A stretch of 24,640 nt of DNA from a virus: IMG/VR virus record IMGVR_UViG_3300042893_000505, positions 1 to 24,640 of that record; one strand, written 5' to 3'. The position numbers and the translations under genes were made by a program. Below are positions 4,613 through 14,249 of the stretch, piece after piece. Each line of letters starts with the position of its first letter. Position 1 is the stretch's first letter. The notes under the pieces are model-generated. The model worked only from the letters and a program-made list of their open reading frames with translations. It did not search any database and had not been told where the DNA came from.

Positions 4613-6352
4613 ATGGCAGATATTAAGGCTATCGCACAGCGTGTAGATGCCATGAAGCATCGCGCTGCAGATCGCGATAACAGCATGGCTAAGATCCTCA
4701 TGGTGCGTAAAGGTGAGATGGCAAACGTCTTTCCTGATATGTTCCCTGCTGACTTGCCACACGCAATGGTTGCAAACTTTATTGACGTCGCAGCACGTGA
4801 CTTAGCAGAAGTACTTGCACCGCTGCCATCAATTAACTGTTCTACTACAAATGTAACATCAGATGGAGCACGTGCCTTTGCTGACAAGCGAAGCATGATT
4901 GCAAACAACTATGTCTACACATCTCGTCTACAGACTCAGATGTACCCAGGCGCTGACCAGTACTTCTCATATGGATTCTTGCCAATCCACATTGAGCCAG
5001 ACTGGGAAAACGAGATGCCACGCATCCGCGTAGAAGATCCTACTGGTGCCTACTATGAGCGTGACCGTTTTGGACGCGTAATAGCCTATGCTAAGCGTTA
5101 TACAAAGTCAATTGGTGAACTAGCAAATGAGTTCCCTGAGTACGCAAATGTCATACTAGGTGTATTTGGATATGATCAGAACCTCAACCAAGAAGTTGAG
5201 ATTATCCGCTACATGGATAAAAAGAATATTATCTTGTATGTTCCTTCACGTAAGAATCTAGTTTTAAGTCAAGCAAAGAACCCAATGGGTAAGATGACAG
5301 TTCTCATCGCAGAACGTCCATCCATTGATGGTCAACCACGAGGACAGTTTGACGATGTTGTATTCGTACAACTTGCTCGTGCACGTTTTGCAAACTTAGC
5401 CATGGAAGCGGCTGAAAAGTCCATCCAGGCTCCGTTGGTAGTACCTGATGATGTTCTGGATATGCCTATGGGCCCAGATGCAATCATCCGTACAAGCCAA
5501 CCTAATGGTGTTGGGCGTGTCCGTTTGGACATTCCCGCTGCTACTTTCCAGGAGCAATCAGCACTCCAATCAGAATTAAGACTTGGTGCTCGATATCCTG
5601 AGGGTAGAACTGGAAACATTGACGCTAGTGTTATCACTGGTCAAGGTGTCCAGGCATTACTTGGTGCATTCGATTCTCAGATCAAGGCTGGTCAAACAGT
5701 TATTGCTGAGGTTCTAGAAGATGTTATCAAGTTATGTTTTGAAATGGATGAACTCCTTTTCAATGTTAAGAAGAGCGTCAGAGGCGTAGCGCAAGGCACA
5801 CCGTACGAGTTAAAGTACTTGCCAAGCAAGGACATTAAGGGCGATACTTCGGTAGAAGTCCGATATGGCTTGATGGCTGGATTAGATCCTTCGCGTGCTC
5901 TGATTTTCTCACTACAAGCACTAGGTGCAGACCTAGTATCAAAAGACTTCATTCGTCGTGAGTTGCCATGGGCTGTTAATGTCACAATGGAAGAACAACG
6001 AATTGAAATCGAAAAGATGCGAGAGAACCTTACAGCAGCAATTACAGCAAGCGCACAAGCAGTGCCAGCCATGGTTGCTCAAGGTCAAGACCCATCTAAA
6101 CTTATCCAGAATATTGCTGACGTCATTGAGCGTCGTCGTAAAGGGGATAGTATCGAGTCTGCTGCGTTGGCAGTGTTTAAGGTTGAAGAACCTGAACAGC
6201 CAGCACAGCCAGAAATGGCTCCGCCAGGCGCACAAGGCCCAGTTGAACAAGCGCCCCCGTCCCCAGCAGTTCCTGGACAACCTTCTGGCGGGGCCCCTCA
6301 ACAAGGAGCACCAGCAGATTTAGCGACAATGTTAGCAGGATTAGGGGGATAA
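4613..6352 (+). CDS. Portal protein
   Basis: 579 aa, starting 1 nt after the terminase stop. Forms the dodecameric ring at one capsid vertex through which DNA passes. Seen: an N-terminal alpha region; a central beta-rich part with the dipeptide pattern DPTGAYYERDRFGRV (about residues 142-156), which resembles portal sequences of podovirus-like phages; a helical segment containing EEQRIEIEKMRENL (about 462-475); and a Pro/Gln/Gly/Ala-rich tail from about residue 525 that is probably flexible. The call rests on position directly after the terminase, size and overall pattern; no single diagnostic motif was found. The proline-rich tail is longer than in many portals. Confidence 0.8.
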   Translation: MADIKAIAQRVDAMKHRAADRDNSMAKILMVRKGEMANVFPDMFPADLPHAMVANFIDVAARDLAEVLAPLPSINCSTTNVTSDGARAFADKRSMIANNYVYTSRLQTQMYPGADQYFSYGFLPIHIEPDWENEMPRIRVEDPTGAYYERDRFGRVIAYAKRYTKSIGELANEFPEYANVILGVFGYDQNLNQEVEIIRYMDKKNIILYVPSRKNLVLSQAKNPMGKMTVLIAERPSIDGQPRGQFDDVVFVQLARARFANLAMEAAEKSIQAPLVVPDDVLDMPMGPDAIIRTSQPNGVGRVRLDIPAATFQEQSALQSELRLGARYPEGRTGNIDASVITGQGVQALLGAFDSQIKAGQTVIAEVLEDVIKLCFEMDELLFNVKKSVRGVAQGTPYELKYLPSKDIKGDTSVEVRYGLMAGLDPSRALIFSLQALGADLVSKDFIRRELPWAVNVTMEEQRIEIEKMRENLTAAITASAQAVPAMVAQGQDPSKLIQNIADVIERRRKGDSIESAALAVFKVEEPEQPAQPEMAPPGAQGPVEQAPPSPAVPGQPSGGAPQQGAPADLATMLAGLGG

Positions 6353-6353
6353 A

Positions 6354-6599
6354 GTGGCTACTCAACGTAGAAAGCCTTCCCCTAAAAAAGTCCAGACAGT
6401 TGACTCAAATGAGTACAATCGTTTAGAAGTTTATTGTATCTGGCTAAATGAATATTATAATGCACTTTTAAGAGCAGGCTTTAAATCAGATGTTGCTATG
6501 GGTCTTATTGTAGACAAATCATCATATCCTGATTGGGTAAGTTTTAGATTACCTAGCGAATCACAAATTTCAAATTACTTAGACGAGGATGAAGACTAA
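6354..6599 (+). CDS. Small acidic-tailed phage protein (81 aa)
   Basis: Starts with GTG at 6354, 1 nt after the portal stop, with AGGGGGAT just upstream; its TAA overlaps the next ATG (TAATG). Seen: a basic, proline-containing N-terminus (residues 1-14), a tyrosine/tryptophan-rich middle predicted helical (about 18-40), and an acidic end DEDED. Not recognised. Its place between portal and giant virion protein suggests a virion or assembly role. Confidence 0.75.
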   Translation: MATQRRKPSPKKVQTVDSNEYNRLEVYCIWLNEYYNALLRAGFKSDVAMGLIVDKSSYPDWVSFRLPSESQISNYLDEDED

Positions 6600-7042
6600 T
6601 GGCTGTTAATGAAGTAGTCTCAGGTGTGGGCGCTGATGCAAAGCGTACAGACAATAACGTATCATCTCGTGTAGCAAAGATTCAAAGAGAAGCAAACGTA
6701 CAAAATGCAAGCGGTGGTACATACGGAAACCGTGCAGATTTGAACAGTATTGCTGGTGCTGCATCTACGAAGGTAAAGACTGCCACACCTACTCCTATGC
6801 CTGGAGGACCTGTAGTAACATCAGGTGTTTCTGCTAATGCATTTGCTCCTGGTACAGGAGATGTTAATCCACTATCTGATGGTTCTAGAATTGGTCCTGG
6901 CCGTGATGCTAGTGCACAACCAATTCCTGTAAATACACCAAATCCTGATTCTATCTTTGTTCGTGCTTTAGCGGCATCAAATCCTGAGTCTCGTCAATTG
7001 ATGATGATGGTAGAAGCATACAACGAGATGGAAGCCGATTAA
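6599..7042 (+). CDS. Low-complexity virion-associated candidate (147 aa)
   Basis: ATG overlaps the preceding stop and its own stop overlaps the giant gene (TAATG at both ends), so the three genes are translationally coupled. Seen: a Gly/Ala/Ser/Thr/Pro-rich, probably disordered body (about residues 1-115) and a short C-terminal helix rich in Met and Glu (SRQLMMMVEAYNEMEAD, ends at 147). No enzyme motif, signal or membrane span. Not recognised; the C-terminal helix could dock a partner. Confidence 0.72.
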   Translation: MAVNEVVSGVGADAKRTDNNVSSRVAKIQREANVQNASGGTYGNRADLNSIAGAASTKVKTATPTPMPGGPVVTSGVSANAFAPGTGDVNPLSDGSRIGPGRDASAQPIPVNTPNPDSIFVRALAASNPESRQLMMMVEAYNEMEAD

Positions 7043-10000
7043 TGGCAGGTATTGAATCTGTTATTAAGAACTCCATCGCAACTCGTAAGACTCCTGCACA
7101 ACGTCTTATTGATGCACAGATGGGTAACATAACTCCAGAGACTTTCGGCAACTTTAGTGCTATCTCAAACAAGTACCCTGGTATCTCAAAAGATTTAGTT
7201 ATAGCAATGGTTCGTCAAGGGTATAATGTTAATACTCCTGGTCTTGATAAAATTACATCAATGGATGGGCTTGCAGCACTTAAGACTGATGCTTTTACTG
7301 TTGATAAGATCAAGAAAAAAGTTGAACCTAAACGCGGTGTTCTTGGTGCTATTCAAAATGCATTCGATGAGGTTGTCTATGACCCATTCAAAGGTGCTAC
7401 ACGTTTAACTTTTGCAGCATTACGCTCTCCATACGATGCAGTTACAACAACAGCACGAAACATTACTGCTTTATCACGCGGTGAAGATATTAGTGCTGGT
7501 GAGATTATCAGGGGTCTTTCACCACTTAGTGATACGACTCTACTTGGTCAAGCACTTGATGGTGGAGTATCTGTTACGGGTGGTCTTAAGGGACAAGGTG
7601 AAGGCTTTTTCATTACACCTAAAAGCAAGGTTGGTAAAGCACAGGCTCGTTCAATGGCTGAGTATGGACTTGTCAATGGTAAGTCCTATACAATAGGTCG
7701 CGGAATATTCAATGGCATAGGAATGAATCCTGAAAGTAATGCCTACAATGTAATGAGCGGTATTCTAGATGCAACACTTAACGTTGCTGCTGACCCATCA
7801 ACTTGGTTTGGACCTGGCGCAGTAACTAAGATTGTATCTCAGGGTAAGAAAGTTACTGAGTTTACCAATGAACTTGCCAGTGTAACTAAGTCTGGCTTTG
7901 ATGCCTCAGCAAAAGAGGCTATAGATGAACTTGAAAAAACTGGACAGATAAAAGTTGACAAGTTAAACAAAAAGATTTCTAGCGATTTTAAACGCTTTGC
8001 AACTAATGTCAAGAAAAAAGAACAAGAGATTATTGCTGCAGAAGCAAAAATTAATAATGCTCAGATTAATACTGTTCAAAAACTTCTTGCCTCTGAAAAA
8101 AAGTACTTTGCTCTTGAGGCTGCAGACTCTACGGTTAAATCAACACTGTCACCTAAGTCAATTGCTAATTGGTTTCTTAATAATCCTAAGACCCAAACAG
8201 GTGAATTAAGCCAGGCAGTAAATCGTTTAGGCGCAGACATGAAAAATACTGGTGGATTCTTTGATGGTTATGTTATACTTGATGAAGTTCCTCAGTATGG
8301 TGTTGTAAGCGCGGGAGCACATGGTCTAGATGAGTACGCAGTAACTGCTAACTCTACTAAAAAGTTTAATCTTCTTGATATGTCAGATACATTTGTCAAC
8401 GCACCAGACAATATCCGCGTTAATGAGAGCAGTCTTCGTAATAAGTTAGCAGATGCACTAGATAAACTAGGCAAAAATGTAAATGAACCAGAATTTAAAG
8501 TATATAACGAACTTTCTACTAATCTTCGTGATGATGTAGCAAACCTAGACGGCTTTGTTGGTTCTCTTTTTGGTGTAGGCGATGAATTAGTTGCTGGTAA
8601 AAGCCTAGGAACTCTTATTGGTGAAGTTGCTGCCCTTGGTAATCCTATTGTAATGAGCAAAATTGCTAGTCTAGTCGAAAAGATATGGAAAGTTGACGGT
8701 TTTACAAACGTCCGCTCTATCTACGGTGAGACTGGTGGAGTTGTAATCACTAATCGTACTCGTATTGCAGCCACACGTGCTGAAATTGGTAATGCTGCAG
8801 CAGAAATTGCTGATCCAACCAACTTAGGTCCAAACATGCTTAAGTTAATGGAGTCAATTTCCGATTCTAAGGCAGCCCTTGCTGCTCGTCAGAACGAGTT
8901 AGATGATCTTGTTAACAAGCAACTTGATTTAGAAGATAAAGAAAACTGGTTTAGAATGCTTCAACAGAAAGCAAACCAGGACCCAGATATTCTTAAAGAA
9001 CTTATCCAAGATCCAAACAATGTTGGTATCAAGAACCTTCTTAAACTTGAACTTGATATTGCCAATAACAATGTCCTTAAAGAATCAGTCCGTGCTCAAA
9101 TTGGCATAACTGATAACTTTATGGGTGATATTGGTACTGATTTCTCTAAGCCATTGAAGTTTATTCTTGGTCGTCAGTTTGAACCTATTGCTGAGTTAAT
9201 CGCAAAAGAGACTGATCCAGTTCGCCTTAGGCGTCTATTTGGCCGTAAGTTAGATGATAATCTAATTATGGAACTTACTGAAGCAACTAATAAGGATGAA
9301 GTATTCAAGGCATTCCTTAATCAGTTTACACCAGGTGCAGATCCTCTTGCCATAAAGCAAGGACTATCTGTTGGTGCAAAGATTGCAACTAACCCTGTTG
9401 CTCGTATGGTTCCTGGCGTTAATATGAACGCTATTAAGTATGCTGAAAACATTAATAAGTCACTTGGTCGATTCTATATTCGTTCAACAGCACTTAATCT
9501 AAACGATCTTACTGGACTAAACAATGGTGTAGAGGACTGGATTAGTTCTGCAGGATTAAGACGTATTCTTCCAAAGGGTGCTCAAGAAACAATTATTGCA
9601 TCTACTCAGAAGGCTATCTTTGCTGCTACTACAAACGCTGAGCGTGCTGCTGCCGTGTCTAATGGCATAGGAAATATCATTGAAGAAGTTGGTAAAACTT
9701 TAAGTCTTACAGCAGATGATATCTTAGAACTTAAAAAGGTTGCTAAGGTTAATAGCAAAGATGACGCCCTTATCAAGAGTTATTCATTAGATAACGTTCT
9801 TGGTAATAAAGGTGCTGGTCTTATTGTTGCTGGTGGTAAATCTGTTCGCCTTGAAAAGGGTATCCTTGAAGCACAGTTAGCACAGGATGTTATTAATCTT
9901 CCAGATACACGTGCTTTTAATGCAGCCGTAGTTGGGTATAAAACTAATCTTCCGCTTTATGGTAAGGCTAAGTCTACTAAGGTACTTCTTGAAGAGGCTG

Positions 10001-12879
10001 GTGACTTATGGCGTACATCACAGTTAGTTGGTCGTGTATCTTACATATTGCGTAACGTTGCAGAAATGCAAATGCGTCAGTTCTTCTCTGGACATAACAG
10101 TTTATTCAATAGCCCTATTGGATTCATTTCAATGATGATTGCAAATCCAGAAGGTAATGCTTTCCAGAAGGCTCTGGTAGGTCGTTCTAAGTATAGCGTA
10201 AACGCACTAGGCGATCTCATGAAGTCAACAGATGCAGAAATTGAGTTTTCAAGATCAGTAATTGCACGTCAAGCAATCACTAACCGTGCATCGTCAACTG
10301 CTGACTACGGTAAAGCAGGACGTAGTTTAAACATATTTAAAGCCTATGAAGTTGTAGAAGCAGGACATCCTGACTACCTAACAGCATTGTCTTATACAAT
10401 GAATCAATTCTCAGCAGATAAGTTCATACCTGATGTCATAGCAGTTCTAAAAAAGGGAACTCCTGAGGCTAAAGCAGAGTATGTAGATAACTTAATCAAT
10501 ACATTTGATGAGCCAAATAATAAACTGCGTGAGTTTGCATCTGCTATCTATGAAGATAACGATGGTATGCGCGAGATACTACTCCTTAACCCAGGTAAAG
10601 AAACTGGTGGCGGAGTTGTAAAAGCAAACATGAACCGCGAAAACATAATGACTTGGTTATTCGATGAAGCACAAGGTGACAGCGTTGCTGGTCAGTTGAA
10701 CCTTCTTGCAGGACAAGGTGCTCAAAGAAGCGTTGTATTAGATTTAATCCAAAACGGAGAAGTACTTGTTACAAATAGTGCTGGTAAAGTTGTTAAATTA
10801 AGAACACCTTATCGCCAACAAGGATTAACAACCGAGCAAGTTATTGCTGCAGAACAGAATTTTACAAAGCAAGTTGCTTCTATATTTAAGCCAGACCAGA
10901 TGGCTGGTTCAAGAGCAACTAATGTTATTGAAAAAATGGGTGGCGGTCCTGGACTTACACAGGCTAGAAAATTCACAGACTGGTTCTTTGATGTTGCAGC
11001 ACGTGTAGAAAGCAAGGCTAACTTTGGCCCTGAGTTCGATGCTGCATATTGGGACTTTATTGCAGGGTACGCAGACATGCTATCAACTGCAGAATTAAAG
11101 ACTTTACAAAGAAATGCTCAGAAAGCACTTGCTCCTACAGCAATTGGTGGTCGTAAGATCCTTGGTCGTAAGCCAGCAGGACTTCGTACTATTGAAGGAA
11201 CACTTAAGAAGCGCCTTGCTAATCCTGATTATATCCATGAAGGTGGAGCAACACTTAAGACACTTGATTCAATGGCAGCATCAGATGCTTCTAACTATGT
11301 TAAGAACCTATTCTACGATGCAGCAAAGCAAAAGCAATGGGCTAATGCTGCTCGTTTAGTAGCACCTTTTGCTCAAGCACAGTATAACACTATTGGTAAA
11401 TGGGCAGAACTTACTTGGTCTAATCCACTTCCAATATATAAGTTTGGTAAAGCATTTGACTCTCTTACTAAAGAGGGTACAAACGTAATCTATGATGTTG
11501 CTGGAATGACATATGATGATAACCAAGGCTTCCTATACCGTGATGAGAACTCACAGGATCTAAAGTTTAAGATGCCACTTGCTGGTAGTTTTATAGGTGC
11601 TCTTGCTGGTCGTAACATTGATATGCGTAATGCTTTACAGATAGAATCACCTGTACAGTCTCTTAACCTTGCATTTGGCGCTGTAAGCCCACTTGTTCCA
11701 GGTTTTGGACCTGCAATGGTTGCTGCTTATTCATTAACTGGTAGAACAAATGCATTTGGTCCTGTTGATGATATCTTGCGTGATATCTTGACACCATTTG
11801 GTGAGCCTAAGACATTAGGCGATATCGTGTTTCCTTCATGGTTAAAGAAAACAACAACATCATTTTTCAGTAACGATGCAACTACCCAACGTGGAGTAAA
11901 AGACTGGGCATCCTATCTAGCATCTACTGGTAAGTATGGAGATAATCCACTTGCTAGTGATGCTGAGCGTAATCGTTTATTTAACGATGCAGAAGGTATC
12001 TCTAAGTGGGTAAACGTCTTTGGTGGTCTATTCCAGAGCATATCTCCATCAACACCAATGAATGAAGTTCTTGTTAAGATTAAAAATCCTGATAACAAGA
12101 TGAACTTTATGACCATGACAATGCTTTATGATAACTGGGACAAGATCCAAAAGAAAAATCCTGGAGATTATAATGCTGCTGTTGTACAGTTTGCAGATAC
12201 ATTTGGTATTGAGAACTTACTTGTTGCTGTCAGCGGTAGCACATCAGCAATCCGTGGTACAGAAGACGCATGGACGTTCTTGAATAATAACCCTGATGCG
12301 GTTGATAAGTATGCAACTGGAGAAGGCGATGTAATGCCATTATTCTTCCCAGGTGGAGAGTACTCACTTAAGTACTACAACTGGCAGAAGAAGACAGGCT
12401 CTCGTCGTCCTTTATCTACTGCTGAGATATCATCAGAGGCAGAAGGTTTAGTCTACTCAATGCTCAAGAGCCAGATAGCAGAAAAACAAATTGCTGGACG
12501 ATATACAGATCAATGGTATAACGAGCAGATTGCAGTTCTTAACAAGGGCTTTGGTGGCGCTAGACCAGCAGATAGAATTGTTACTGGAATCAACGATGAA
12601 AGAATAGCAACGGTTGAACGCGCATTACAAGATGATGCCTTTAGAGCATCACCAGTATATGACCAGATAAATACTTTCTATCCTAAGTTTAGTCAATTTA
12701 AAGATTTATTGAATAAAATCAAGGTAAGTAACTATGCAGAACTATCATCAAAGGGTGGGGTTCCTACCTTAATGCGTAACGAACTTGTTGCACTTGGCGA
12801 ACAATTAATGACAGACAATCCTGAGTTCTCTCGTATGTACTACGGAGTGTTCGCTGGAATCTTAAAGGAGAGTAAGTAA
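7042..12879 (+). CDS. Giant 1945-aa virion protein, likely internal or ejected
   Basis: One uninterrupted frame of 5.8 kb. Seen: an alpha-helical N-terminal third with the segment DPSTWFGPGAV near residue 250; two strong coiled-coil stretches (about 290-355 and 597-640); a repeated pattern of amphipathic helices; a segment around NTIGKWAELTW (about residue 1451) that resembles sequences in other giant phage structural proteins; and a moderately hydrophobic Gly/Pro/Ala run near 1541-1567 that could touch a membrane. No signal peptide, DNA-polymerase or RNA-polymerase signature (no DxDxD-type site), and no recognisable peptidoglycan-hydrolase motif. Known: podovirus-like phages carry giant internal proteins that exit with the genome. 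Inferred: that role here, with the next two genes as partners. Tape-measure function is less likely, since no tube or assembly-chaperone genes accompany it. Confidence 0.6.
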   Translation: MAGIESVIKNSIATRKTPAQRLIDAQMGNITPETFGNFSAISNKYPGISKDLVIAMVRQGYNVNTPGLDKITSMDGLAALKTDAFTVDKIKKKVEPKRGVLGAIQNAFDEVVYDPFKGATRLTFAALRSPYDAVTTTARNITALSRGEDISAGEIIRGLSPLSDTTLLGQALDGGVSVTGGLKGQGEGFFITPKSKVGKAQARSMAEYGLVNGKSYTIGRGIFNGIGMNPESNAYNVMSGILDATLNVAADPSTWFGPGAVTKIVSQGKKVTEFTNELASVTKSGFDASAKEAIDELEKTGQIKVDKLNKKISSDFKRFATNVKKKEQEIIAAEAKINNAQINTVQKLLASEKKYFALEAADSTVKSTLSPKSIANWFLNNPKTQTGELSQAVNRLGADMKNTGGFFDGYVILDEVPQYGVVSAGAHGLDEYAVTANSTKKFNLLDMSDTFVNAPDNIRVNESSLRNKLADALDKLGKNVNEPEFKVYNELSTNLRDDVANLDGFVGSLFGVGDELVAGKSLGTLIGEVAALGNPIVMSKIASLVEKIWKVDGFTNVRSIYGETGGVVITNRTRIAATRAEIGNAAAEIADPTNLGPNMLKLMESISDSKAALAARQNELDDLVNKQLDLEDKENWFRMLQQKANQDPDILKELIQDPNNVGIKNLLKLELDIANNNVLKESVRAQIGITDNFMGDIGTDFSKPLKFILGRQFEPIAELIAKETDPVRLRRLFGRKLDDNLIMELTEATNKDEVFKAFLNQFTPGADPLAIKQGLSVGAKIATNPVARMVPGVNMNAIKYAENINKSLGRFYIRSTALNLNDLTGLNNGVEDWISSAGLRRILPKGAQETIIASTQKAIFAATTNAERAAAVSNGIGNIIEEVGKTLSLTADDILELKKVAKVNSKDDALIKSYSLDNVLGNKGAGLIVAGGKSVRLEKGILEAQLAQDVINLPDTRAFNAAVVGYKTNLPLYGKAKSTKVLLEEAGDLWRTSQLVGRVSYILRNVAEMQMRQFFSGHNSLFNSPIGFISMMIANPEGNAFQKALVGRSKYSVNALGDLMKSTDAEIEFSRSVIARQAITNRASSTADYGKAGRSLNIFKAYEVVEAGHPDYLTALSYTMNQFSADKFIPDVIAVLKKGTPEAKAEYVDNLINTFDEPNNKLREFASAIYEDNDGMREILLLNPGKETGGGVVKANMNRENIMTWLFDEAQGDSVAGQLNLLAGQGAQRSVVLDLIQNGEVLVTNSAGKVVKLRTPYRQQGLTTEQVIAAEQNFTKQVASIFKPDQMAGSRATNVIEKMGGGPGLTQARKFTDWFFDVAARVESKANFGPEFDAAYWDFIAGYADMLSTAELKTLQRNAQKALAPTAIGGRKILGRKPAGLRTIEGTLKKRLANPDYIHEGGATLKTLDSMAASDASNYVKNLFYDAAKQKQWANAARLVAPFAQAQYNTIGKWAELTWSNPLPIYKFGKAFDSLTKEGTNVIYDVAGMTYDDNQGFLYRDENSQDLKFKMPLAGSFIGALAGRNIDMRNALQIESPVQSLNLAFGAVSPLVPGFGPAMVAAYSLTGRTNAFGPVDDILRDILTPFGEPKTLGDIVFPSWLKKTTTSFFSNDATTQRGVKDWASYLASTGKYGDNPLASDAERNRLFNDAEGISKWVNVFGGLFQSISPSTPMNEVLVKIKNPDNKMNFMTMTMLYDNWDKIQKKNPGDYNAAVVQFADTFGIENLLVAVSGSTSAIRGTEDAWTFLNNNPDAVDKYATGEGDVMPLFFPGGEYSLKYYNWQKKTGSRRPLSTAEISSEAEGLVYSMLKSQIAEKQIAGRYTDQWYNEQIAVLNKGFGGARPADRIVTGINDERIATVERALQDDAFRASPVYDQINTFYPKFSQFKDLLNKIKVSNYAELSSKGGVPTLMRNELVALGEQLMTDNPEFSRMYYGVFAGILKESK

Positions 12880-14246
12880 TGGCAGAGTTAACAGCAGAAC
12901 AAAAGCGTGAACGAGCCGCGGCAGACCGCGCAATGGGACGTACAACTGCGTTTGCTCAAATGGGTACTGGTTTAGATATCGGTGTTGATCCTTACTCAAC
13001 AACAGATCCATATTTGTCATATTTACAAACAACTGACCCTGTTGCAAAAGCAAAGGCTCTACAGGAACTTAATCGTAGTTTAAACATGCAACCAGGACCA
13101 GCAGGGTTTGCTGGTACTCAATTAGAGTACTTGCAGACTCTTATGCGTCGTGGTGGCTTCTCTAAGGCTAAAACACCAATAGGTGGCGGAATGATTGGGC
13201 CTGGAGATTCAGCAGGGTTAGATGCTGTTGTAGCCCTTGCCTATGCTTCTAATCAAGACCCTTTAACATATCTTGAGAACTATAACTCAACTCTTGTAGC
13301 AAAGGGTCCTAAGCAACAGGATACTACTACTAAGTATACTAAGCAGATTCAGACTGCACTACAGTTCAAGGATCTAGGCGATGCTCGCCAGTACTACAGC
13401 GATTCTTACTTTGCAGCCTATGGGTTCTATCCACCAGCAGAACTTGATAAGAAGTTCCAGGATTCTTGGAATGCAAATGTTTTGAAACAGGATAAGCCTA
13501 CTACTACAAAAACTAAGACAGAGTTTGCTCCTGTTTATGATAAGAAGAGCCAGCCTGTTATTGATAAAGCAACAGGTCAACAAAAGAAAGATAAGTTTGG
13601 CAACCTAGTTTATTCTAAGATTGCCGTAAACCAAAGCGGACAAAAGCAATACGAAACAGTAAGCACTGGAGTTTCTACATCAGAAGGTGAAGGATTTACT
13701 GCAGATGAGCAGAAGCAATTCCTTGCTACTTTCCTTTCAGAGAACTACCCTACAGCAGACTTTAATGTTGATGATGTTGGTGGTTCAGCCAAGAGTATCT
13801 ATGATGCTATTGTTGAAACACACAGGGCTAACTTTACAACTCCACCTCCGTTTGAAGCCGTGTCTGGTCTAATTACCCAAATGATTGGAACTCCAGATGA
13901 AAAGGTACAGACTGAACTGTTTAATCAATATACTGCAGATATCCAAACCAATGCAGTTACACGCTTTAACAGCCTAGGTTCAGTTATCAAGCCAGGAGAA
14001 AACGCTGCAAAGTACATAGCCCCAGTCTTAACTACCCTATCTACTATTCTTGAAAAAGAAGTTACAGCCGATAGTGAAATAGCAAAAAGAGTCTTTAACT
14101 TTACTGGTGCAGATGGAAAATTTAAAATGCCTAATGACTTTGAACTCCTTAAATTCGCTAAGTCTCTTCCTGATTATGGTAAGACATCCACAGCAATTAA
14201 CGAGTCAATAAATATTGCTCAGTCACTTAAGAATCAGTTGGGGTAG
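12879..14246 (+). CDS. Virion-associated protein of unknown function (455 aa)
   Basis: ATG overlaps the stop of the giant gene. Seen: a charged N-terminus; a Gly-rich patch GGGMIGPGDSAG (about residues 102-113); a tyrosine-rich segment ARQYYSDSYFAAYGFYPPAE (about 170-189); a Thr/Lys-rich central linker with KSQPVIDKATGQQKKDKFG (about 223-241), which looks flexible; and a helical C-terminal domain. No catalytic motif recognised. Coupling to the giant gene and position before the scaffold gene suggest a structural or internal-core partner. Confidence 0.68.
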   Translation: MAELTAEQKRERAAADRAMGRTTAFAQMGTGLDIGVDPYSTTDPYLSYLQTTDPVAKAKALQELNRSLNMQPGPAGFAGTQLEYLQTLMRRGGFSKAKTPIGGGMIGPGDSAGLDAVVALAYASNQDPLTYLENYNSTLVAKGPKQQDTTTKYTKQIQTALQFKDLGDARQYYSDSYFAAYGFYPPAELDKKFQDSWNANVLKQDKPTTTKTKTEFAPVYDKKSQPVIDKATGQQKKDKFGNLVYSKIAVNQSGQKQYETVSTGVSTSEGEGFTADEQKQFLATFLSENYPTADFNVDDVGGSAKSIYDAIVETHRANFTTPPPFEAVSGLITQMIGTPDEKVQTELFNQYTADIQTNAVTRFNSLGSVIKPGENAAKYIAPVLTTLSTILEKEVTADSEIAKRVFNFTGADGKFKMPNDFELLKFAKSLPDYGKTSTAINESINIAQSLKNQLG

Positions 14247-14249
14247 CAA

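Noticed and set aside
7042-12879. Giant protein as an N4-type virion RNA polymerase
   Set aside because: Size and capsid type suggested it, but no polymerase catalytic motif could be found in the sequence.
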